DNA of 64,000 nt, taken from positions 4,750,858 to 4,814,857 of the forward strand of contig OU342633.1 of assembly GCA_910589415.1 (NCBI GenBank), in the 5' to 3' direction. The first letter of the stretch is position 1. The number at the start of each line of letters is the position of its first letter. Of this stretch, positions 56,271 to 64,000 are shown in pieces. Source of the stretch: Malachius bipustulatus (Eukaryota; Arthropoda; Insecta; Coleoptera; Melyridae). Made by a program: the position numbers and the translations under genes. Under the pieces are notes generated by a model that was not told the origin of the DNA, ran no database searches, and saw only the letters and a program-made list of their open reading frames with translations.

Positions 56271-56784
56271 GACGTATTTGGTAATATGAAGGTAAATTAT
56301 TCTAATGCCTTGAAGAAGTCTCATTCCTTTCAATTGTGCAAATGCAAATAAAAGTGTAGATCAGGTGTGCTAATTTATTTGTCATGTGATGAATCTATAC
56401 ATTTATGAAACCTGCTCTTGGTAAGTATTTAATAAATAAATATACAAAAGATTTTTTAATAAGTTATGTGCAACAGTTTTGATAGACGATTCTTATAATT
56501 TCATTTATTATATAAGGAATCAATTATCTCGTCCTTGCCTTGCAGTCTGCCCCGTTTGACTTACATTTTTTAGTTGTTACTGAACTTGAGCCATGCGGAA
56601 TGCATGCAGAGCTCCAAGTCGAATGTTCCATAACAGTTGATTTCGTGTAGTATTGCTAAACACTGTTCTGCGGAGGAAAAGTTGTTTTTATTGATTCTCG
56701 ATATATTTATTTGACCAGAAAAAGCCTTACAATAAAGAATATAATATGCAGTGAAACAGTATGGTTAATTTTTTGAGATAAAAA
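56271..56784 (+). promoter_or_regulatory. Upstream region of the GMC oxidoreductase gene, with a 6-codon uORF
   Basis: AT-rich sequence before the first coding exon. GATATATTTA at about 56699-56708 is a weak TATA candidate. An ATG at 56761 opens a 6-codon upstream frame that stops at 56779-56781, three bases before the main ATG at 56785, which could reduce initiation if it is within the mRNA. No transcription start can be fixed. Confidence 0.35.
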
Positions 56785-59237
56785 ATGACTGGGAGGACTT
56801 TTTGGTATATAATTTTGTTGAGTGTTTGCGATATACAAGGGCAGAATTTAATTCGGTAAGTTGTTTTTATTAGTTTAATAAATTATGTACTAAAAGTGTG
56901 TTTACCTTTTGTTTTTTGGGATTTGAATATCAATTAAATAATAAAACAAATATTTTAGAAAAAGGAAACTATAATAAATAATTTCTACCTACTCGTAAAA
57001 TTTTTTTATCGGAATGTCTAGACTAGAATGCCTAGCTAAAGTACACCTGAACGTGTTTTAATCTAACTTTAAAACATGCGCGTGTTTTAAAGTCACCATG
57101 GGCAATAACAACGTGACCTGAGAAACATGTTGGTTAGTCTTATGTCAGCGTTTTAATTATATGTGTTGATCTAACAGGCAGTATCTTGTAAAGTCAAATA
57201 AAATACTTACTACTAACAAATATTTCAAAATCTTAATTTAAATATCCAACAATTAATATTTCAAAGTGTAACAATAAAAAAATAGCAATCAAAAAGAAAA
57301 AAATCGCTCTATTTCGAGCATTTTTCACAAATAAAAAATAACTTGATTTTTTAATAGGAACCACTTATGGAATAAAATTGTATAATTCAGAAAATAAATT
57401 CAGAAAAAAGCTCGGACACGTATTAAACATTTTTTCCCCACTATTTGGGTTGTTTGTTTTTAATTGGAAGCCTACCGTTTTTGGGATGAAAATTGATACT
57501 CCGGATTTTTCTGATTTTTTGATAATTATGAATACAATTCCATAAAAGAGTACCTCACTTTTAATTTACAAATAGGCACATTTTTTTACCCCACTTTCTA
57601 GGTGTCCTCTATACTGCGAAAAATCCAAACAACCATCAATTCCCAGCCTAAAAACTTTAGATTGCCCAAAATAGTCGGGGGAATGTCAGTGAGAATAAAA
57701 ATTTAAGTTGAGGCTGAAAAGATGCCAAATAAAAAATAAAAGTTCCCATCTTTTTTGTCAAAAATATTTTACTCTTGATTTATTAATTTTATTCCATAAA
57801 TCATATACTTACAAACTGTATATTTCTACATTTTACAGGCAACTTTTTGGAGGTAGAGACAATAATATACAAGATACGACCGATTTCAGCGGAGAATATG
57901 ACTTCATAGTAATAGGCGGCGGCTCAAGCGGAAGCGTGGTAGCAAATCGACTGTCCGAAAATAAGACATGGTCTATACTTCTCCTCGAAGCCGGAGAAGA
58001 TGAGACTTTCCTTACAGATGTTCCCCTAATGGCAGCGATTCAAACTATCACTAATAACAACTGGGGATATAAGAGTGAAAAATTTAAAACTGCATGTCTT
58101 GGTCTTGTGGACAAGAAGTGTAATATGCCTAGGGGTAAAGTCCTTGGAGGCACATCTGTGCTGAACTTTCTTTTATACACCAGAGGAAATAAGCAAGACT
58201 ATGACGAGTGGGAGCGCCTAGGAAATGCGGGATGGAGCTACGAAGATGTTCTTCCATACTTCATCAAATCCGAAAATTGTAGTTTATGTGAAAACATAGA
58301 TGCAAATTATCATGGTACTGAAGGATTCCTACACATAGAACATCCAAAATTTGAATCCCCTATCATAGAATCATTTTTAGAGGCTGGGAAAGAGCTAGGT
58401 TATCATATAGGAGACCCTAATGGTAGGCACGGACTCACATTCTCGAAAGTGCAAGCAACAATGTTAGACGGAGCAAGGTGTAGTGCAAACAAAGCCTTTC
58501 TCAAGCCCATAAGTAATAGATCAAATCTGCATATTTCGATGCGTTCCAGGGTAGTCAGAATCTTGGTTGATCCAAAAACGAAGGCAGCGGTAGGCGTAAG
58601 ATTCATAAAAAATAAAAAAATTTATAACATCAGAGCAAGTAAAGAAGTCATTCTTTCAGCGGGGGCTATCAATAGTCCTTTTTTATTAATGCTCTCTGGA
58701 ATTGGCCCAAAAAAAGATCTGGAAAGAGTTAATATATCAGTTATTAAAGACCTGAAAGTGGGCTACAATCTGCAAGATCATATGGCTTTTTCCGTCTTAG
58801 CCTTCCTTGTCAACGAGAGTATTACTATTTCAGACATTGGTGTTCAAAGCCCAGTTCATATTTTAAACTATCTAATCAATGGGAGAGGACCTTATACTGT
58901 ACCTGGTGGAGCATGTGCTTTAGGATTTGTTCAGACTAAATACAGTGAGAAAAAAGACTACCCTGATATGGAATTAGTATTAGGTTGCGGTGCTATTAAC
59001 GGAGATATCTATGGAAGCTTAAGAGCTTTGCTAGGAATACCAGACGATCTCTACCGGCAAGTGTATGGAAATATACTTACACGACCTGCTTTCGGGATAG
59101 CACCAGTCTTGCTGAGACCAAAAAGTAGAGGGAGAGTTACGCTCAAGGACAACAATCCTTTACACTGGCCTGTGATAAAACCAAATTACTTCGAAAGCGA
59201 AAAGGATGTTGATACGCTAGTGGAAGGAATCAAAATG
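56785..59237 (+). CDS. GMC-family FAD oxidoreductase (glucose dehydrogenase-like), two exons, 3' end missing
   Basis: Exon 1 (56785-56855) starts at ATG with a hydrophobic leader, MTGRTFWYIILLSVCDIQGQ, a probable signal peptide. It ends at GTAAGT. Exon 2 (57839-59237) starts after TTCTACATTTTACAG; the split codon CG|G keeps the frame. Together they encode 490 residues. The FAD-binding GGGSSG is at about 50-55 with the ribose-binding Glu of LLLEAGE near 74. GMC signature 1 (PRGKVLGGTSVLN) is at about 121-133 and signature 2 (around GAINSPFLLMLSGIGP) near 300. Exon 2 ends at a second GTAAGT, so the C-terminal domain with the catalytic His pair (about 100-130 residues in family members of some 600) must lie in a later exon. 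I find none up to 64000. Insect GMC enzymes oxidise sugars, alcohols or ecdysteroids. The substrate here cannot be told, and a truncated gene is possible. Confidence 0.88.
56856..57838 (+). other. Intron 1 of the GMC oxidoreductase gene
   Basis: 983 bp, from GTAAGT to TTTTACAG, AT-rich. No recognisable element or RNA gene inside. Confidence 0.8.
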
Positions 59238-59474
59238 GTAAGTAATCTTCTATTTTTTTTGTGCTATTTTATAGTATGGGGATTCATTTTTTCAAATATT
59301 TTATTATACTTATTATTATTATATGAGTCTCCAATATTTTAATAGCCTAATGGCAATACTTAATAAGTGGGTACCTTTTTACAAGTTGGGCAACGACATT
59401 CCTTTATTAGCAATTAAAGACCAGACCTTAATGTTGGTACCTTCCGGATTTTTTTAGGAGGTATGCAAATCTTA

Positions 59475-59560
59475 ACTGTGTGTAGATAAAATATAATCGT
59501 TCCACTCTGATAATTTTGTCTTTCTAGCCAATTTAGCCACACACACAATTTTAAAATAAA
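59475..59560 (-). repeat. SINE 3' module copy
   Basis: On the minus strand: GTGTGTGGCTAAATTGGCTA, then TATCAGAGTGGAACGATTAT and ATCTACACACAGTTAAG. It is the best-preserved copy of the module also seen at 21516-21560 and 5103-5152. Confidence 0.55.
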
Positions 59561-59570
59561 GTTACATAAA

Positions 59571-59890
59571 CAACACCTGAGGAAGTTAGACATAGAAATA
59601 AACGGCGGCTGCAGATTTTCCATAAAGGGAGACGAGACACATTGTCACCTGCTGCTAAACTGCAACGCGTTAGAACTCAAAAGTAGAAACGCTCTTGGTA
59701 AACCAGCTGCAGGCAAGGGATCTACCCTACCTTGATCTTCTCAAAACCCTCAAGTTTCTCAAGGACACCAACTTGAAGAGGGTGCTTCATTAAATGGGAT
59801 TCAATACCTAGGGGGCAGCACAGTAGAGGGGACATAATCTCTTAGGTCGTCGCAGTGATTCAATAATTACAATACAATAAAATACAATAC
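59571..59890 (+). pseudogene. 3' fragment of the I/R1-type element found at 28-30.7 kb
   Basis: It matches 30372-30690 throughout: CACCTGAGGAAGTTAG, the zinc-motif region (the Cys codons are partly changed), CAAGTTTCTCAAGGA, GCACAGTAGAGGGGA and the tail AATACAATAAAATACAATAC. About 310 bp of the extreme C-terminus and 3' UTR, strongly 5'-truncated. It lies in what would be intron 2 of the GMC gene. Confidence 0.85.
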
Positions 59891-59958
59891 ACATAGGCAA
59901 ACACAAACATATCTATGGCTAGGGATTGATCCCATGCGGTGGCAGGTACAACGACTTA

Positions 59959-60894
59959 GGGTAAGGACACACGGAGGCGGTTTTCGCCGAGTCGTCGCAT
60001 AATCAACGCACGAAACTCAGTCAGTCGTGTGTTGACAGATTTACGAGTATTAATTATTAATACAAAAGAGTGTGAATTGATTGAAATAACGATCTATAAG
60101 TGCTCAGAGGGAAATTTTTTGTGAGTATTATTAAAACAGAAGAGTGTGAATTGATTGAAATAACGATCTATAAGTGCTCAGAGGGAAATTTTTTGTGAGT
60201 ATTATTAAAACAGAAGAGTGTGAATTGATTGAAATAACGATCTATAAGTGCTCAGAGGGAAATTTTTTGTGAGTATTATTAAAACAGAAGAGTGTGAATT
60301 GATTGAAATAACGATCTATAAGTGCTCAGAGGGAAATTTTTTGTGAGTATTATTAAAACAGAAGAGTGTGAATTGATTGAAATAACGATCTATAGGTGCT
60401 CAGAGGGAAAATTTTTGTAATATCATTAAAAGCGGACCGAGTACATTTACAAATAACTTCATATTATAGTAAAATAGAGTTTTTCTTTTTTAGTATAAGT
60501 CGAGGTATAAGTATGCCTAAAAATATGATTTCATTTATTCAAGTTTAAACAGTTTAATAATTATTATTATTATTACCTATTTTGAATGCAAATATCTCAG
60601 TTTTGTTTTTTATTTTGTGGGAATAATCATCATCCCTCATGTCCCAAATGGGTGGTCTTGCTTGGATTTCTCTTATAAGTCTTTCCACACCTAAATTATT
60701 TACTAGAGGCATGTTTAGGTTTGGTACCTAAAATACCAAAACTATAAAACCGCGCGCGGCACATCGTCTGGACCACCAACCGCTCGGCGCGCTTATTGTG
60801 TGCCGCCCCGTGTGTTCACTCCGTATAGTTCTGATGAAACGATGCGCCGAGTCGGCTGCCGACTCGGCGAAAACCGCCTCGTGTGTCCTTACTC
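59959..60894. mobile_element. PIF/Harbinger-like MITE inserted in the SINE
   Basis: The ends are GGGTAAGGACACACGGAGGC and the complement of GAGTAAGGACACACGAGGC, then GGTTTTCGCCGAGTCG on both sides. A TTA duplication flanks it (59956-59958, 60895-60897). The interior contains a 74-bp tandem array. No transposase. Confidence 0.82.
60051..60425. repeat. 74-bp tandem array, five copies
   Basis: AGAGTGTGAATTGATTGAAA followed by TAACGATCTATAAGTGCTCA and GAGGGAAATTTTTTGT repeats at 60067, 60141, 60215, 60289 and 60363. The middle copies are essentially identical, and only the outer edges diverge, indicating recent expansion. Confidence 0.95.
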
Positions 60895-60935
60895 TTAGTC
60901 GCAAAACACGCTAATCCGCTACGCCACGCAGACTG

Positions 60936-61140
60936 ATTTTACTTACCGCATTTTATTCCCTATCATCATATATTTAGATATCCAGGCGTAAGAGACTGGA
61001 TTACTATTATGGGCCTTACGATTTTTTTTTAATAAGAGAGGAAACATCGGTTTTAACTATGTATAGTCGCTTCATTATGGTAATTTTTACTTCGATATTT
61101 AGCTCATATATAAATAGTTATATAGACGAACACAACAACA
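60936..61140. other. No gene seen
   Basis: AT-rich spacer between two SINEs. Confidence 0.35.
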
Positions 61141-61144
61141 AAGG

Positions 61145-61230
61145 CAAGACTGGGATTGGAAACCAGGCGATGACAGCCTCAATAGATTAGTAGTCTGCAC
61201 TTCTAACCGGCTGAGCTACCACCTGCTCCG
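61145..61230 (-). mobile_element. tRNA-derived SINE head
   Basis: Minus strand: an A box in GGTGGTAGCTCAGCCGGTTA (about 61204-61223) and a B box in GGTTTCCAATCCCA (61151-61164), in tRNA spacing. CTGG/CCAG closes a short T-arm. The rest of the cloverleaf pairs poorly, so it is a SINE head rather than a tRNA gene. Confidence 0.65.
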
Positions 61231-62823
61231 GGCCTAACGATTTAACAACTGTCAAGAAAATTTCATTCATAATATAATATGATAACTTATGAATTTTTTC
61301 ATGTAATAAGTTAAACGCTGTTAATAAAATCAAGCATTGTCCTGAAAGCTAACCATCTAAAAAATTGAAATTAAGTGTCAGAATACGTTTCTATACGGTG
61401 TGAATATAATGGATGTTTGTGTATAGAATTAAATTTGTTTTAATAATAATGAACTTGAAACACGATTTCGTCTCAGCTAAATTACGAAATTTCAAGTTCT
61501 CAGGATTATGCAATAATATCTATTATAAGGTATAATTATTATTTTTACCATCTCGCTCTCATATTATATTGCTTCCTCGCATTTAATTTGTTTTGAAATA
61601 TTAATTTGCAGTCAATACACACGCCTTCATTTCAGATTAGCTGGTCTTCTTCCAGTGCCGTCGATGAAGGTTGGCGACCTTCTCGTGTGATACACTTCTC
61701 CGTTTTTCGCCACACATGAATTACGTTCGAATCCTCTGGTATTTGGAACCATTCATATAGGTTTTTCAGCCAGGATTTCTTCTTTCTACGCAACCTTTTA
61801 TCTTTTCTTCCACGATAAATTTTAATGAAACCGCATTATCATTCCGAAATGCATGACTTAGGTAGGACGGTGTTTTTCTCTTATAATAGTTAGCAATTTT
61901 TTTTAGAAAACCAAATCTTTATCCATTCTTCGACGAAGAGGATCTTAAAAAAGAAATGAATGTAAAAAGAATAGCGGATTCCCTCCCAAATCAGCGCCGC
62001 AGGAAAAATTTTTTAATATTCAAGGTCAAGCAATTTCCCAGCACTTAAATATATATTCTCATTATGAAATAAGAACTAAGTACTAATATGACTGTAGATT
62101 TTAGACAATGCTCTTGGCGTCATCATTCCACCTCGAAAAAGGAATTGTAAATGAAACATAAACAGAATCAGGCATGGGGGAAACAGTAATAACAATAATT
62201 ATTATAAAAAAAGAATATAATTGCTACGAGAACGCCCCAAAGAGCAGTGGGTGAGCCAGATTGTGAACCACCACTGCCGATAAAGATTGTCAAAACTAAA
62301 CTTTGTAATTTAAAGTAATTATGTACAAGTACGCCATACTTGTACATAAACTTAAACAATCGTAATTCCAAAATCGAAGTTCGCCGGTTACCTCGAAATT
62401 CCGTGGACTCGAATCGGGTTTAGATTGAAAATTTTATCTGAAGTGGGCCAGAAGAATTCTGGGGTGGACCCGGCCCACCTGCCTCCCCCCTTGCTACCCC
62501 CTTTAGTCCAAAGTATTTTTAAAATGCGTCTATACAGTCATATTTTAAAAGCTTCCAATTTATGCATTCTTTGTTACTCTCTATTATAGTGTCCACCCTT
62601 CTACACCGTAAAGAAGCGTCGTAGAGAGGACGTAGCATTTCGTGGCTCGTCAACCAACACCCATTAAGGGTGTTCGAACTGTTCCGTCGAACAGGGCGCC
62701 AAGAAATGAGGGGCCTTACTCCGTTTATGGAATAGAAGTTCACAATTACAAAAGTTTTTCCTTATTTATACAATAATAAGTAGGGTAACTCTGTACCTAC
62801 ATAAATTTTTAGAGGGGGTGAGA
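61231..62823. other. No gene seen
   Basis: No GMC C-terminal exon or other coding frame could be recognised here on either strand. Mostly AT-rich, with a GC-richer patch at 62395-62510. Confidence 0.4.
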
Positions 62824-63246
62824 TAGTGACGAAGTTATGGAGGAACTTTGGAGGGCCAAGCCCCCAAATTTGAAATTGGTCCCCTAAAAATTTTTAAGCT
62901 GTTTATAATTTTTGTACATGACACATTTGGACGATAACGCCCACGGAAATTTTTTAATCAAGTATTTTTCAAAAAAAAAATCCCGGGGGAGGATACCTGA
63001 CACCTCCCTTCTGCTGGGAGGTATTTCATACCCCTACAGTTTAGGGTGAGACCCTAAACTTCAACTGCCACATTTTGAATTACAAATTTTTATATAAAAT
63101 ATCACAGATGCGCCATGTAAGAAGTTATTAATTTTTTAACAATAAAAATTCTTTTCTTTGAAAACATTTGAATTTTTATTGAAGATTAAAAATTGTTTTT
63201 TCCCTTAACCCTCTGACCCCTGAGTGAAAGCCTAACTTCGCCACTG
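62824..63246. mobile_element. Degraded hAT-like MITE
   Basis: The left end TAGTGACGAAGTTATGG (62824) and the complement of CAGTGGCGAAGTTAGG at the right end (63246) match imperfectly. The flanking 8-mers no longer match cleanly (GGTG shared only). It contains CCCCTAAAAATTTT and GGGAGG-rich segments and no coding frame. Confidence 0.45.
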
Positions 63247-63474
63247 GGTGGGGCGTTATACAGCACTCTAGAACTGGGCGCCATTATCACACGAGCCGGC
63301 ATTGCGGATACCAACGCTTAGGTTGCTTTCTAGGTATCTTGAAAACCAGAAACTTCAGGACACATGTTTATGTGAACTTTTCCACTTGAATTTGGTTCAG
63401 GAACGCGCACTTGAAATTACGGCCTATCATTAAGTAACATTCTGTATATAGAATGCTACAGATTACAAAGGTTT

Positions 63475-64000
63475 ATAACTTGGAGCGAACCGGGTTACTG
63501 GATGACATAGAAAATCACAGTCCACTGGGTATGACGGTATATGCTCTCGGACATAATGCCCCAGACCATCATGAACCGCTATGCTTATAAGGTCCCTCTC
63601 CCGGGAAGAGACGAGTGGGAGGACAACAGAAACGAACTCCTGACAGTAGATTTCAGTTGGTTTACCGATGACCACAGAAATCCACATGAACTGGAGGTGA
63701 GGTGTGTAGCGCTGGCCCGAAGAAGAGAGTCTTCTCGAGCCTGGGCCTTCACACAATCACTTTTCAGGTCGAAATCTATGTCACAGAACTGGGTGAGCAG
63801 TTGCAGGAAAAGATGCACTACCAACGCAGATCTATAAAGATATTTTCATGCAGCCAAGCGGCTCTAAAAGCCCTTAGCTCCAGTCACTGCAAGTCCAAGC
63901 TTGTGTTTGGAAATGTCAACTAACCTTGAATGCTCTAGCAAAGAGCAACGAAGAAACTCTGATCGGGATTCCGGGCCATGCTGGATACGAAGAGAACGAA
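63475..64000 (+). pseudogene. Non-LTR RNase H fragment, runs off the window
   Basis: Pieces in several frames match the RNase H part of an I/R1-type ORF2: RYAYKVPLPGRDEW upstream, then CSQAALKALSSSHCKSKL and, at the edge, IPGHAGYEENE. The usual catalytic SDSQ is SCSQ here and the first TDGS block is TDDH, so two acidic positions are lost or displaced. It is a dead copy, and its 3' part continues beyond 64000. Confidence 0.7.

Larger units (their letters stand above)
59921..60935 (-). mobile_element. tRNA-derived SINE, interrupted
   Basis: Minus strand: an A-box-like GTGGCGTAGCGGATTAGCG (about 60911-60929) and a B-box-like GGGATCAATCC (about 59923-59933) become correctly spaced once the 936-bp element at 59959-60894 and one TTA are removed. 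The head is tRNA-like but does not make a clean cloverleaf. Confidence 0.65.

Noticed and set aside
60051..60425. CRISPR-like array
   Set aside because: The whole 74-bp unit repeats without variable spacers, inside a eukaryotic transposon. It is an ordinary tandem array.
61145..61230. Functional tRNA gene on the minus strand
   Set aside because: Box spacing is right, but most of the cloverleaf stems do not pair and there is no proper acceptor end.
62395..62743. Possible missing C-terminal exon of the GMC gene
   Set aside because: No GMC C-terminal motif (His-containing HPVGT-type block or the final Asp-Pro-rich segment) is found in any frame here or elsewhere from 59238 to 64000.

Overview
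The window looks like a piece of an insect (at least arthropod) nuclear chromosome that is almost entirely transposable-element sequence. The evidence is one spliced gene with a secretory leader and GMC oxidoreductase signatures, an AT-rich background, long-terminal-repeat (LTR) and non-LTR retrotransposons, tRNA-derived SINEs, and many inverted-repeat DNA elements with clean target-site duplications (TSDs). The order cannot be settled from sequence alone. No bacterial operons, rRNA, functional tRNA or CRISPR were seen.

Layout. 1-15.5 kb: small inverted-repeat elements, an orphan 116-residue reading frame, a hAT-type element (4876-7727, perfect 8-bp TSD) that carries a second element full of TGACGTCA palindromes, a 5'-truncated I/R1-type non-LTR relic (9543-10989, minus) and several tandem arrays. 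15.5-20 kb: an 885-bp foldback element built from 112-bp repeats with about two dozen TCAAGGTCA-type half-sites, split by a Ty3/gypsy insertion that lost exactly its RT/RNase H region. 20-32 kb: a SINE, a short retroposon, the 5' part of a non-LTR element, a foldback element with three internal repeats, and an I/R1-type element interrupted by a CR1/Jockey-like fragment. 32.1-37.8 kb: an older Ty3/gypsy element with decayed gag and pol. 37.8-41.8 kb: gene-free repeat arrays. 41.8-47.7 kb: DNA elements, including a hAT MITE with a PIF/Harbinger-like MITE inside it, an 877-bp palindrome, and a TA-flanked element with about 770-bp inverted repeats around a Tc1/mariner-like transposase relic. 48.1-53.0 kb: a complete Ty3/gypsy element with one intact 1416-codon gag-pol frame and nearly identical LTRs. 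53-56.3 kb: a foldback element holding a TTAA-flanked piggyBac-like insertion, then a GC-rich tandem array. 56.8-59.2 kb: the GMC oxidoreductase gene, two exons seen and the 3' end missing. 59.4-64 kb: SINEs, a Harbinger-like element inside one SINE, and non-LTR fragments running off the window edge.

How parts relate. The only host gene with a recognisable function is the secreted FAD-dependent GMC oxidoreductase. Its second visible intron begins at 59238 and then contains only transposon debris. The Ty3 copies at 16.3 and 48.1 kb are one family: one full-length, one a deletion derivative. The non-LTR fragment at 59571 is the same family as the element at 28-30.7 kb. Direct TSD evidence gives a nesting order at several loci. 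The most unusual features are foldback elements with arrays of transcription-factor-like palindromes or half-sites (nuclear-receptor AAGGTCA, bZIP/CRE TGACGTCA, and TGGACATCCA).
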